A DNA stretch of 64,000 nt from DASYUM01 sp036001225 (GCA_036001225.1 DASYUM010000339.1:4964-68963), one strand, 5' to 3'. Positions 24,449 to 33,544 are shown, numbered from the stretch's first letter. Notes: generated from the letters alone by a model not told the origin. A program made the numbers and translations.

Positions 24449-26715
24449 GGGTGTTCTCCTTTTCGGGCGACGAGCGCCCGCCACACCCGCTCCGGGGTGA
24501 GCGGGAGGTCCGTGATGCGCACGCCCACGGCCCGCGCGAGCGCGTTGGCGATGGCCGGCGCGGTGGGGAGGAGGCCGCTTTCGCCGATCCCCTTGGCGCC
24601 GTACGGCCCCGGCCCGTCGCCGTTCTCGACCAGGATGCTCTCGTACTCCACCGGCAGGTCACCCATCACCGGCACCCGATAGTCGATGAGCGACGGGTTC
24701 ACCAGCTGACCGCCGTCGTAGACCAGCTGCTCGAAGAAGGTGTGGCCGAGACCCATCATGGCGCCTCCCTGCTCCTGCGCCTCGCACTCTCGCGGGTTGA
24801 TCGCCCGGCCGACGTCGGCGACCGAGACATAGCGGAGCACGCCGACCGCCCCCGTCTCCTCCTCGACCTCGACCTCGGCCGCCGCCATGCCGACCTCCCA
24901 GAACGGCGCCTCGCCGCCCAGGCGGGCCTGCCCCCGCTCGCCGCGATAGGTGCCCCGCCCGATCAGCTCGCCCCCCGGCATGCCGAAGTGGGCGGCGAGC
25001 GCCTCGGGGTAGGTCAGCGCGCCGGCGGGCGCCACGATCCGCCCGTCGCGCAGGGTCAGGCCGGCCCGGTCGCCCCCGAGCCGGCCGGCGGCGATGGCGA
25101 GGAGCTGGTCCCGGACGTCGCGGGCCGCGGCGAGGACGGCGAAGCCCAGCAGCGTCGTCGAGCGGCTCGCGCTGGTCGCCTGGTCGTAGGGCCCCAGGCC
25201 CGACTCCGGGCGGGCCGCCGCCACCCGACCGAGGGGAAGGGCCAGCTCCTCGGCGACGATCTGCAGGAGCACCGTGCGGACACCCTGGCCGCACTCGACG
25301 GTCCCGGTGAGGAGGGTGGCGCTCCCGTCGGCGTGCAGCCGCACCATCGCGCTCGACACCGAGGGGGCGAGCGGCGCCTTGATGGTGCAGGCCAGCCCTT
25401 TCCCGCGGCGGGGCGCGGCCGGCGGCGCCGACCAGCCGATCGCGGTCGCCGCCTTCCGCAGCCCCTCGGCGAGGTCGCAGTCGATGGGCAGGTCGCCCTC
25501 CATGAACGTCTCCCCGCGCCGGAGCAGGTTCTTCACCCGCAGCTCGAGCGGGTCCATCCCGAGCCGTTCGGCGAGCACGTCCATCTGCGACTCGTAGGCC
25601 CAGGCGAGCTGGGGCACGCCGTAGCCGCGAAAGGCGACGCTCACGACCGTGTTCGTGTAGACGCCGTAGGCGTCGATGCGGAGGTGGGGGAGGCGATAGG
25701 GCCCGGCCGAGGTGTAGGCCGACTTCTGGACGACCCGCGGCCCCACGTCGGCGTATGCCCCGAGCTGGTAGTGGATCTCGCCCTGGCGCGCGACGAGAGT
25801 GCCGTCGCGACGGGCGCCGGTCTTGAGCCGATAGCGCACGGCCGCCCGCCGCACCGACTGGAAGGCCTCCTCGGCGGTGAGGGCCAGGCGCACCGGCCGC
25901 CGGACGGCGGCGGCGAGCGCGATCACGAGCGGCTCGATCTTCGTGTAGGACTTGTTCCCGTAGGCGGCGCCGAGATAGGGGACGATGACCTGGAGGCGGG
26001 CCAGCGGCACTCCGAACATCGCGGCCAGCTCCGCGCGCACCGGGAAGGGGTGCTGGGTCGACGCCCAGACCGTGATCCCCTGGCGATCGACCCGGGCGAT
26101 GGCGCAGTGCGGCTCGAGCGCGCAGTGGTGCGCCATCGGGAAGGTATAGGTCTGCTCGACCACCAGATCGGCCTCGGCGAAGGCGCGGTCGGGGTCGCCC
26201 CGCTCGTAGTGGAAGTGGTGACAGACGTTGGTCCCCGCAATCGGGCGGAGCGTCCCCAGGTCCCGGAAGTGGCCGGCGGGGCGGGGCGACTCGTGTAGCA
26301 GCGGGGCGCCCGGCGCCAGCGCCTCGTCGAGGGTGATGACGACCGGCAGCTCGGCGAGGTCGACGGCGATCCGGCCGAGCGCCGCGTCCGCGTGGGCCGC
26401 CGTGTCGGCCACCACCGCCACCACGGGTTCGCCGGCGTAGCGCACCACGCCGTCGGCCAGGAGCGGCTGGTCCTTGAAGGCCGGACCGTAGTAGAGGTCC
26501 TTCACCGGGAGGTCACGGGCGGTGAGGACGCCGATGACGCCGGCCGCCCGCGCGGCGCCGGCGGTGTCCACGCTCACGACGCGCGCGTGGGGAAGCGGGC
26601 TCCGCCAGAGCTTGGCGTGGACCATCCCGGGGACCACCAGGTCGGTGATGAACCCCGCCCGCCCGGTCGCCTTGGCCGGCGTATCGACGCGCGGCGCGGC
26701 GGTGCCGACGATCAC
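24445..26715 (-). CDS. Xanthine-dehydrogenase-family molybdopterin-binding subunit (copy 2)
   Basis: A 756-residue large subunit of a molybdenum hydroxylase (CoxL/XdhB type). The N-domain has ARVVSVDTA and AGEPVVAVVAD. Mo-domain features are GTNVCHHFHYERGD, QHPFPVRAEL, the AFRGYGVPQLAWAYESQMD loop (usual AYRGxG), TVECGQGVRT, and the catalytic Glu in GAKGIGESGLLPTAPAIANAL near the C-terminus. The GTG start overlaps the stop of its paralogue (GTGA), and the stop overlaps tctC (ATGA). Such enzymes insert a hydroxyl group from water into purines, N-heterocycles, aldehydes or aromatic acyl-CoA; the substrate is not identifiable here. Confidence 0.9.
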   Translation of the reverse strand: MIVGTAAPRVDTPAKATGRAGFITDLVVPGMVHAKLWRSPLPHARVVSVDTAGAARAAGVIGVLTARDLPVKDLYYGPAFKDQPLLADGVVRYAGEPVVAVVADTAAHADAALGRIAVDLAELPVVITLDEALAPGAPLLHESPRPAGHFRDLGTLRPIAGTNVCHHFHYERGDPDRAFAEADLVVEQTYTFPMAHHCALEPHCAIARVDRQGITVWASTQHPFPVRAELAAMFGVPLARLQVIVPYLGAAYGNKSYTKIEPLVIALAAAVRRPVRLALTAEEAFQSVRRAAVRYRLKTGARRDGTLVARQGEIHYQLGAYADVGPRVVQKSAYTSAGPYRLPHLRIDAYGVYTNTVVSVAFRGYGVPQLAWAYESQMDVLAERLGMDPLELRVKNLLRRGETFMEGDLPIDCDLAEGLRKAATAIGWSAPPAAPRRGKGLACTIKAPLAPSVSSAMVRLHADGSATLLTGTVECGQGVRTVLLQIVAEELALPLGRVAAARPESGLGPYDQATSASRSTTLLGFAVLAAARDVRDQLLAIAAGRLGGDRAGLTLRDGRIVAPAGALTYPEALAAHFGMPGGELIGRGTYRGERGQARLGGEAPFWEVGMAAAEVEVEEETGAVGVLRYVSVADVGRAINPRECEAQEQGGAMMGLGHTFFEQLVYDGGQLVNPSLIDYRVPVMGDLPVEYESILVENGDGPGPYGAKGIGESGLLPTAPAIANALARAVGVRITDLPLTPERVWRALVARKGEHP

Positions 26716-29006
26716 GGCGGCGGCCCGTCGCCACGCGCCGCCTGCAGGGCGCGCCAGACGCGCTCCGGGGTCAGCGGCAGCTCGGTGAGCCGGACGCCCA
26801 CCGCGCGGGCGAGGGCGTTCCCGACCGCGGGGGCCACGCAGAACGTCCCGCTCTCCCCCACGCCCTTCGCGCCGAAGGGGCCGGGTCCGTCGCCGTTCTC
26901 GACCAGCAGCGTGTCGAGCCGGTCCGGCAGGTCGGCGAAGGTCGGCAGGCGGTAGTCGATCAGCCCGGGATTCAGGAGCTGGCCCGCCTCCCCGACCCGG
27001 GCCTCGAACAGAGCGGGGCCGAGTCCCTGCATCGCCGCGCCCTCGTCCTGGGCCGCGCACTCGCGCGGGTTGATGGCCTGCCCCACGTCGGCGGCCGAGA
27101 CGTACCTCCGCAGCCGCACCGCGCCGGTCTCTGCATCGACCTCGACCTCGGCGGCGCCCATCCCGGTCTCCCAGAACACGGTGGCGCCGCCCAGCGTCCC
27201 CGACCACGTCGTGGGGACGAAACTGCCGACGCCGGTCACCTCGCCGCCGACGAAGCCGAAGTGGCCGCGGACGACCTCGGCCACCGTGAGTGAGTGCGCG
27301 CCATGGACGACGCGGCCGTCCCGGACGTCGAGGGCCGCGGGGTCGGCGCCGAGGCGGTCGGCCGCGAGGGCGCAGAGCTGGAGCCGGGCATCGCGGGCGG
27401 CCGCCTGGACGGCGAGCCCCATCACGGTCGTCGAGCGGCTGGCGCTGGTCCCGTGGTCGTACGGCGTGAGCGACGTATCGGGGAGGGCGACGACGACGCT
27501 CTCGAACGGAACCCCGAGCGTCTCGGCGGCGATCTGGGCGAGGACGGTCTGGGCGCCCTGCCCCACCTCGACCGTGCCGGCCAGGAGGCTCACGCTCCCG
27601 TCGGCGTGGATCCGGACCACCGCGCTGGACACCGTGTGTGTCCCGCCGCCGTCCTTCATCGCGACCGCCAGGCCCCGGCCGCGGCCCGGCCCGAGCGCGG
27701 CGCCCCAGTCCACCGCCTGGGCCGTCCCCTGGAGACCCTCGGCGAGGTCGCCGTCCATCGGCGTGTCGCCCGCCACGTATTCCTCGCCGCGCTTGAGCAG
27801 GTTCTTGAGCCGGAAGGCCAGCGGGTCGAGGCCGAGCCGCTCGGCGAGCACGTCCATCTGCGACTCGGAGGCCCAGGTGACCTGGGGCACGCCGTAGCCC
27901 CGGTAGGCGCCGGCCGGGACGTTGTGGGTGTAGACGCAGCGCGCCTCGATCCGGAGCGCCGGGATGCGGTACGGTCCCGGCGCGCGGTACCCGGCCTTCG
28001 TCGCGACGCGGGGGCCGATGTCGGCGTAGGCGCCGGTGTCGAGGACGGCGTCGCACTCGCGCGCCAGCAGCGTCCCGTCCCGCCGGACTGCGGTCCGGAG
28101 CCGGACCGTCACCGCGTGGCGGGTGACGGTGCGCGCGCTCTCCTCGAGCGAGAGCGCCAGGCGCACGGGCCGGCCGACTCGGGCGGCCAGCGCGGCGGCG
28201 ATCGGCTCGATCTTGGTGTAGCACTTCCCGCCGAAGGCCCCGCCGACGAGGGGGACGACCACCTGGACCCGGGCGAGGGGGAGATCGAAGATCTCCGCCA
28301 GCTCCTTCCGGACCGCGAACGGGTGCTGGGTGCCGGTCCACACGGTGAGGCCGTCCTCGTCCAGCCGCGCCACCGCGCAGTGGGGCTCGAGGGCGTGGTG
28401 GGAGAGCGCGGGATAGCGGTAGACCTCGTCGACGACCAGGTCGGCCTCGGCGAATGCCCGGGCGCGGTCGCCCCGCGCGTACTCGAAGTGGTGGCAGACG
28501 TTGGTTCCCGGCACCGGCCGGAGCCCGGCGAGGTCGCGGAAGCGTCCGGCCCGCTCGCGCTGGGGATGGACCAGGGGCGCGCCGGACGCCAGCGCCAATT
28601 CGGCGCTCGTCGCGGCCGGCTGCTCCTCGTAGCGGACCTCGAGGAGGCCGACGGCCGCCTCCGCGTGGGCCTCGGTGTCGGCGACCGCGGCGACCACCGG
28701 CTCCCCCGCGAAGCGGACCTCCTCGTGGGCGAGGATCGGCTGGTCCCGGAAGGCCGGGCCGTAGTACAGGCGCGCGACGGGCAGGTCGGCGGCCGTGCAG
28801 ACGGCCAGGACGCCGGGGGCGGACGCCGCGCGGGACGTCTCGACGCCGAGGAGCCGGGCGTGAGGGACCGGGCTTCGCCACAGCTTGGCGTGGACGAGGC
28901 CCGGGAGCACGAGATCGCTGACGTAACGGGCCTCGCCGGTCACCTTCTCCCGGGCGTCGAGTCGGGGCACCGAGCGGCCGACGACGCTCAGGTGCTCAGC
29001 GGCCAT
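26712..29006 (-). CDS. Xanthine-dehydrogenase-family molybdopterin-binding subunit (copy 1)
   Basis: A 764-residue molybdenum-cofactor subunit, closely paralogous to the protein encoded directly downstream and of the same length. It starts with VVGRSVPRLDAREKVTGEA. It carries GTNVCHHFEYARGD, GGAFGGKCYTKIEP, AYRGYGVPQVTWASESQMD, TVEVGQGAQT and the catalytic Glu in GAKGVGESGTFCVAPAVGNAL. It overlaps the [2Fe-2S] gene by 11 bases and the second copy by 4. Two large subunits with one shared [2Fe-2S] and one FAD subunit imply either a heteromeric enzyme or two enzymes sharing electron-transfer subunits. Confidence 0.9.
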   Translation of the reverse strand: MAAEHLSVVGRSVPRLDAREKVTGEARYVSDLVLPGLVHAKLWRSPVPHARLLGVETSRAASAPGVLAVCTAADLPVARLYYGPAFRDQPILAHEEVRFAGEPVVAAVADTEAHAEAAVGLLEVRYEEQPAATSAELALASGAPLVHPQRERAGRFRDLAGLRPVPGTNVCHHFEYARGDRARAFAEADLVVDEVYRYPALSHHALEPHCAVARLDEDGLTVWTGTQHPFAVRKELAEIFDLPLARVQVVVPLVGGAFGGKCYTKIEPIAAALAARVGRPVRLALSLEESARTVTRHAVTVRLRTAVRRDGTLLARECDAVLDTGAYADIGPRVATKAGYRAPGPYRIPALRIEARCVYTHNVPAGAYRGYGVPQVTWASESQMDVLAERLGLDPLAFRLKNLLKRGEEYVAGDTPMDGDLAEGLQGTAQAVDWGAALGPGRGRGLAVAMKDGGGTHTVSSAVVRIHADGSVSLLAGTVEVGQGAQTVLAQIAAETLGVPFESVVVALPDTSLTPYDHGTSASRSTTVMGLAVQAAARDARLQLCALAADRLGADPAALDVRDGRVVHGAHSLTVAEVVRGHFGFVGGEVTGVGSFVPTTWSGTLGGATVFWETGMGAAEVEVDAETGAVRLRRYVSAADVGQAINPRECAAQDEGAAMQGLGPALFEARVGEAGQLLNPGLIDYRLPTFADLPDRLDTLLVENGDGPGPFGAKGVGESGTFCVAPAVGNALARAVGVRLTELPLTPERVWRALQAARGDGPPP

Positions 29007-29475
29007 CGCCCGGCCCGGCGTGGCCCGGCTGCCGAGAAGCGGCCAGGATCGCCTCCAGGATGCGCTTGTAGCCGGTGCACCGACAGATGTTGCCGCGCAT
29101 GTAGCGCTTGACCTGGTCGGCCGTCGGCGTCGGGTTCTCCTCGAGCAACGCCACGGTGGCCATGATCATCCCCGGCGTGCAGAAGCCGCACTGGAGGGCG
29201 CCGTGCTCGACGAAGGCCGCCTGCACCGGGTGGAGATCGTCCCCGCGGGCGAGGCCCTCGATGGTGCGGACGTGCGTGCCCCGGGCTTCGAAGGCGAGGA
29301 CGGTGCAGGCGCTCACCGGCCGGTCGTCGAGGAGCACGGTGCAGGCCCCGCAGACCTGGACCTCGCACGACTTCTTCACGCCGAGGAGGCCCAGGCGGTC
29401 GCGGAGGCATTCGATCAGGGTCTCCCACGGCGGGACGGTCAGCTGGTGCCGCTCGCCGTTGACCGTCACCGTCAT
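28996..29475 (-). CDS. [2Fe-2S]-binding subunit of molybdenum hydroxylase (CoxS type)
   Basis: A 159-residue iron-sulfur subunit that relays electrons from the molybdenum site to FAD. All eight cysteines are visible: plant-type cluster C37, C42, C45, C57 (SCEVQVCGACTVLL...C) and the second cluster C96, C99, C131, C133 (QCGFCTPGM and ICRCTGY). I use the ATG at 29475, which has AAAGAAG before it. An in-frame ATG 15 bases upstream directly abuts a C/G-rich hairpin repeat and is less likely. The stop overlaps the first large-subunit gene. Confidence 0.93.
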   Translation of the reverse strand: MTVTVNGERHQLTVPPWETLIECLRDRLGLLGVKKSCEVQVCGACTVLLDDRPVSACTVLAFEARGTHVRTIEGLARGDDLHPVQAAFVEHGALQCGFCTPGMIMATVALLEENPTPTADQVKRYMRGNICRCTGYKRILEAILAASRQPGHAGPGDGR

Positions 29476-29490
29476 CGGCACTTCTTTCAT

Positions 29491-29535
29491 CGGGTCCACC
29501 CCCGACCCCTCCCCACCCACCGGGGGGAGGGGTGA
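29491..29535. repeat. C/G-rich hairpin repeat, copy 2
   Basis: The same CGGGTCCACCCCC...CCCCTCCCC...GGGGAGGGGTG sequence as at 6472-6527, with minor differences, directly 5' of the [2Fe-2S] subunit gene and within the 122-base gap to the FAD subunit gene. The minus-strand transcript would fold into a 9-bp G:C stem shortly before the start codon. Confidence 0.7.
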
Positions 29536-29597
29536 GTCGCGACCGGCCCTCGGCCGGCACTCACGGACCAACCCTCCCCGCTGCCACCTCCGGCACC

Positions 29598-30479
29598 TCA
29601 GAGGACTGGACTGCCGTCCCGCAGCGAGGCGAGGGCCTGGGCGAAGGCCCGCTTGAGCAGGACCCCGACCAGGTGGGCCTTGAAGTCGGCCGAGCCGTGG
29701 AGGTCGGTGACCGCATCCGCCGCCTGCCCGGCCCGCCGTCCGGCCTCGGCGAGCGCCGCCACGCTCTCGTCGATCGCCCGGTCCCGCAGCATCGCCTCGG
29801 CCTCGGGCATCCGGCACGGTACGGGGCCGACGCACCCGACCGCGACCCGGGCGTCGGCGACCCGCCCGTCGTCGAGCGTGAGCGCGACCGCCACCCCGAC
29901 CGAGGGGCGCTCGAGGTACCCGAACTTGAGATAGGCCGCCGCCGACCGGGGCGGAAGCGGGGGGACCGCGATCTCGGTCAGCACCTCGTCGCCCTCCAGG
30001 CACGTCTCGTACGGACCCCGGAAGAGCGCGGTGAGCGGGACCGTCCGCTCGCCGCCCGCGCGCTCGAGCCGTGCCGTCGCGGCGAAGACCTGGAGGAGCG
30101 GCCCCGGATCGGCGTGAGGCTCGGCGAAGCAGAGGTTGCCGCCGAGCGTCCCCACCGCGCGGACACGGACGTTGGCGACGTCGGCCTCCAGGCGGGCGAG
30201 AGCCGGGAAGTGCTCGCGGACCAGCGGCTCCCGCTCGAGGGCGCGGTGGGTGGCGGCGGCGCCGATCCGGAGGGTGCCGTCGGCGTCGCGGCGAAGGCCG
30301 GCCAGCCCGGGAACCGTCTTGAGGTTCACCAGGTAGTCGTAGTGGACCAGGCCCTCCTTCATCGCCAGCAGCAGCTCGGTCCCCCCCGCGTAGAGCCGGG
30401 CCGCGTCCCCGTGCTGGGCCAGGAGGCCAGAGGCCTCGGCGACGGAGGTCGGCTCGCAGAGCTCGAACGGCCTCAGCAC
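29598..30479 (-). CDS. FAD-binding subunit of molybdenum hydroxylase (CoxM type)
   Basis: A 293-residue FAD subunit of the VAO/PCMH fold. FAD contacts are expected from LYAGGTELLLAMKEGL (about residue 29) and VGTLGGNLCFAEPHADPG (about 112). The C-terminal CoxM domain includes AAAYLKFGYLERPSVGVAVAL. It passes electrons from the iron-sulfur subunit to an acceptor. The start lies four bases after the coxG-like stop. Between its end and the [2Fe-2S] gene is the hairpin repeat, so the ratio of subunits could be tuned there. Confidence 0.92.
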   Translation of the reverse strand: MLRPFELCEPTSVAEASGLLAQHGDAARLYAGGTELLLAMKEGLVHYDYLVNLKTVPGLAGLRRDADGTLRIGAAATHRALEREPLVREHFPALARLEADVANVRVRAVGTLGGNLCFAEPHADPGPLLQVFAATARLERAGGERTVPLTALFRGPYETCLEGDEVLTEIAVPPLPPRSAAAYLKFGYLERPSVGVAVALTLDDGRVADARVAVGCVGPVPCRMPEAEAMLRDRAIDESVAALAEAGRRAGQAADAVTDLHGSADFKAHLVGVLLKRAFAQALASLRDGSPVL

Positions 30480-30483
30480 GCGC

Positions 30484-30936
30484 TCACCCCGGGGTCTCCA
30501 GCTGCGCGCGCAAGGCCGCCGCGAACCGGTCCACGATCTCGGCGCCCTTGCGCACGATGACGCCGTGGCCGAGCGTGCCCAGCTTCCCCAGGACCGTGAT
30601 CTCGGCCGTCAGCCGGAGCGCCGTCCCGCCGTCGGTGGGCGCCAGCACGACGTCGAGGTCCACCTTCACCAGCCCGTCGACGGCCGCGTCGCGCCCGCCG
30701 GCGCGGGCGCGGAGCCGCGCCGGCGGCTCGACCTCGACGACCTCGATGTCCAGGGGGAACTGGACCTTGAACGGCCCGACCTTCTCGGCGACCACGGCGG
30801 CGTAGCGCTTGCCCGCCTCGACCGTCCGCACCTCCCGGGCCCCCGGGACGCAGGCGGCCAGCCGCGGGATGTCCCAGAGAAAGCCCCAGACGGTCTCCCG
30901 CGACGCCCCGATCCGGATCTCGCGCTCGACTCTCAC
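30484..30936 (-). CDS. CoxG-like SRPBCC protein
   Basis: A 150-residue START/SRPBCC protein of the CO-dehydrogenase subunit G family, often encoded with molybdenum hydroxylases. CoxG proteins are thought to anchor or help assemble the enzyme at the membrane. Seen here are the N-terminal VEREIRIGASRETVWGFLWD strand-helix, IPRLAACVPGAREV, and the C-terminal helix EIVDRFAAALRAQL. The GTG start overlaps the EutA-like stop (GTGA). A fused larger frame upstream is only the antisense-like shadow of that neighbour. Confidence 0.85.
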   Translation of the reverse strand: MRVEREIRIGASRETVWGFLWDIPRLAACVPGAREVRTVEAGKRYAAVVAEKVGPFKVQFPLDIEVVEVEPPARLRARAGGRDAAVDGLVKVDLDVVLAPTDGGTALRLTAEITVLGKLGTLGHGVIVRKGAEIVDRFAAALRAQLETPG

Positions 30937-32480
30937 GGGGCTCGCGACACCTCGGAGGCCTCCAGCACCGGAACCGGCCGGAAGACGAGCGACTTGATCA
31001 CCACCGGGACGATGCCCGAGACGGGCAGCGGATCCCCGACGTCGATGTAGTCGAAGGCGGCGAGGTCCAGCTCGTCCACCGCCACTAGGCTCGGCCCCGC
31101 CCCCAGCTCCTCGACCAGGAGCCGCCCCACCAGCCGCGCGATGTCGCGGTCGAAGGCCAGCACCACCGGAGCGTCGCGGCGCCCGATGGCGGCCAGGATC
31201 CCTTCCCCGAGCGCCCGCAGTTCCTCGTAGCTCGAGCCGAACTCCCACCGGATGGCGAGCGCGAGGGGTCCGGCCAGGAGCTCGGGATCGTGGCCCGCCA
31301 TCGCCGTCTGGACCGCGCGCGCGACGCCGGTCGCCGTCAGCGGATCGGCCAGGCGCACGGGGAAGACCGGCAGATTCCGCAGGACGAGGCCCGGCCGCGG
31401 GTGGAAGATCGTGCTGCCGCTCACCTGCACCGTGTACTGGGCCGCCCCGATGACGGTCGCCCGGATGCCCTCGTCCGCCTCGACGAGGCGCGGGCCCAGC
31501 GGGTGCCCGGTGAGCCGCCGCCGCACGGCCTCGCCCAGCATCCGGCCGAGGTCGCCGAAGCCTCCGGGCTCCCGGCCGTAGACGTACTCGGCGACGCCGC
31601 CGGAGAACATGAGGGCCGTGACGGGCTCGGCCCGGGCCAGGGGCGCGGTGTGCATGAGACGGCGGCTCAGCGGCGAGAGCGGACGGCGGTCGATCACCTC
31701 GAAGAGGCACTCGACCATTCGCGCCACGAGGTCGCCGAGGAGCGCGGCCCGGGCCGGCTCGTCGATGGGGTCGCCGAGGGCGAGCCGGCCGCCCGCCGTC
31801 TCGGCCAGCTCGGCGCCGGCCTCCTCCAGCCGGCTGACGCGCCCATCCTCCCAGGCGACGAGCCGCCCGCCGACGTTGATGACGGCCGTGTCCACGACTT
31901 CGCCGTCCCGGCAGAGCGCCAGCTTGCTCGTCCCGCCGCCGACGTCCACGTTGAGCACGGCTCCGCCCTGCCGCGAGCGGGCCACGGCGCCGGAGCCGTG
32001 CGCGGCCATGATCGCCTCCAGGCGGGGGCCGGCGGTGGCGCAGACGAACCGCCCGCCGTCGCGCGCGAAGAGCCCGAGGATCGCCTCCGCGTTCGTCTTC
32101 TTGGCCGCCTCCCCGGTGACGATGACCGCCCCGGTGTCGATCGCCTCTCGGGAGAGGCCGGCTCGCCGATAGGCGTCGTCGACGAATCCGGCCAGCCGCT
32201 CGGCGTCGATGGTGACCGGGTCCCGATACGGCGTCAGCAGGATCGGCGACTGGTGGACGACGTCGCGTTCGACCACGCGGTACCGACTGGACAGGCTCAG
32301 CCCGAGGCGGCGGAGGACCAGGCGGGAGAAGGTCAGGTGCGAGGTCGAGGAGCCGATGTCGATGCCGACGCTGCGCAGCTCGATCCGCTCGGCCGCCCAG
32401 ACCGGGTCGGCCTCGTCGGGCAGGCCGACCGGATCGCCCTCGTGGGCGTCGTGCTCGTGGGAGTGGGGAAAGTCGTGCAT
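30933..32480 (-). CDS. EutA-like actin-fold reactivating factor
   Basis: A 515-residue protein of the ethanolamine ammonia-lyase reactivase (EutA) family, an ATPase that in the Eut system exchanges damaged B12 from EutBC. ATP-site motifs are SVGIDIGSSTSHLTFSRL (residues 37-54) and LNVDVGGGTSKLAL (176-189), with FSGGVAEYVYGREPGGFGDLG later. The N-terminus is histidine-rich (HDFPHSHEHDAHEG), suggesting metal binding. EutB and EutC are not in the window; the neighbours are a bicupin and a molybdenum hydroxylase. The start overlaps the cupin stop by one base. Its client here is unknown. Confidence 0.82.
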   Translation of the reverse strand: MHDFPHSHEHDAHEGDPVGLPDEADPVWAAERIELRSVGIDIGSSTSHLTFSRLVLRRLGLSLSSRYRVVERDVVHQSPILLTPYRDPVTIDAERLAGFVDDAYRRAGLSREAIDTGAVIVTGEAAKKTNAEAILGLFARDGGRFVCATAGPRLEAIMAAHGSGAVARSRQGGAVLNVDVGGGTSKLALCRDGEVVDTAVINVGGRLVAWEDGRVSRLEEAGAELAETAGGRLALGDPIDEPARAALLGDLVARMVECLFEVIDRRPLSPLSRRLMHTAPLARAEPVTALMFSGGVAEYVYGREPGGFGDLGRMLGEAVRRRLTGHPLGPRLVEADEGIRATVIGAAQYTVQVSGSTIFHPRPGLVLRNLPVFPVRLADPLTATGVARAVQTAMAGHDPELLAGPLALAIRWEFGSSYEELRALGEGILAAIGRRDAPVVLAFDRDIARLVGRLLVEELGAGPSLVAVDELDLAAFDYIDVGDPLPVSGIVPVVIKSLVFRPVPVLEASEVSRAP

Positions 32481-33544
32481 CAGTGGCGCACGACCGCGGG
32501 CATGCGGCTCGAGACCCCCTCCTGGGCCAGCTCGGTCTCGAACAGCGCGCGCACCGCCGGAACCTCGTCCTCGTACTCGATCTGGTTCCCGCCGGTGGCC
32601 CGGTCCTCCGAGAGCCGATCGTGCTTGTCGTCGAGCTTGTGCTTCACGCTCCCCCAGCGGATCGCCAGGTAGCGCGCCGGGGTGGGGCCGGCGTTGAAGT
32701 GCTGGTGCCACCAGTAGTCGGGCGGAACGAACACGCTCCCCTCGTGCCAGTCGACCTTGGTCCATGGCTGGCCGTCCGGCCAGAGCAGCGAGTACCCCCG
32801 GCCGCCCAGGATGATCACGTTGGCACCGGGCCCGTGCCGGTGCGCCTTCTTGTACGTTCCCACCGGAAACTCCGAGATGTGGGCGATCAGGGTGTTGTTG
32901 GCCAGCTCGAACATGATGTTGCTGCCGCCCGCGCCGCGCTCCTTCCACTCGAGGAGCTGGAACGCCTTCACGTCGGGAATGAAGTTGGCTTCCCAGATCC
33001 GGCTGGCCAGGAACGTCCCTTTCCCGCTGAAGGCGTCGGCCTCCGCGGTGAACCGGTCGCGGAAGACGGAGGGGTTGTCGAAGACGAAGTCGTGGTTGTG
33101 GAAGAGATTCATGACCAGGGGCGCGCTGGTGACGGCGTAATAGCGGGCCGGCTGGGTTCCCGACGCGTTGAAGTGCTGGTGGAAGGCGTTGAGGGGGATC
33201 GCGAAGAGGCTGCCCGCCTGCCACTCGAAGGTGATCTTGAGGCTGCCCTCGATCCAGACCGCCGTCGAGCCGCGGCCGGCGAGGACGTAGATCACCTCCT
33301 CGTAGAGGTGGCGCTGGGGCGCCAGCTTCCCCCCCGGCGCGATCTCGCACACGTAGGCGCCGTTGGTCCCCCCCGTCCCTTCCATGTCGATGAAGACGCC
33401 CCGGCCGCCCTTGCGGGCCCAGGGGGCCAGATCCACCATCCGCAGGTCCTCGACGTAGAAGCCGCGGATGACGGGGAGCCCCTCGGACTGCTGCCATTGC
33501 TCGTAGGTGCTGCGCATGGTGACGGGGCTGTTGGAGATCGGCAT
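32480..33544 (-). CDS. Bicupin protein (often named ethanolamine ammonia-lyase-activating protein)
   Basis: A 354-residue protein with two cupin barrels. The first has QRHLYEEVIYVLAGRGSTAV and NAFHQHFNASG. The second has AHRHGPGANVIILGGRGYSL and DYWWHQHFNAGP. The repeated HQHFNAxGxxPARY half-motifs show internal duplication. Databases commonly name such proteins after the ethanolamine system, and the partner encoded next is EutA-like, but no lyase is present. A gentisate-dioxygenase-like metal enzyme is the other possibility. It is the first gene of the long minus-strand run and has a promoter 38 bases upstream. Confidence 0.78.
   Translation of the reverse strand: MPISNSPVTMRSTYEQWQQSEGLPVIRGFYVEDLRMVDLAPWARKGGRGVFIDMEGTGGTNGAYVCEIAPGGKLAPQRHLYEEVIYVLAGRGSTAVWIEGSLKITFEWQAGSLFAIPLNAFHQHFNASGTQPARYYAVTSAPLVMNLFHNHDFVFDNPSVFRDRFTAEADAFSGKGTFLASRIWEANFIPDVKAFQLLEWKERGAGGSNIMFELANNTLIAHISEFPVGTYKKAHRHGPGANVIILGGRGYSLLWPDGQPWTKVDWHEGSVFVPPDYWWHQHFNAGPTPARYLAIRWGSVKHKLDDKHDRLSEDRATGGNQIEYEDEVPAVRALFETELAQEGVSSRMPAVVRH

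Noticed and set aside
30937..31710. Extended CoxG-type frame into the EutA-like gene
   Set aside because: The extension is out-of-frame reading of the EutA-like gene; the GTGA overlap marks the proper start.
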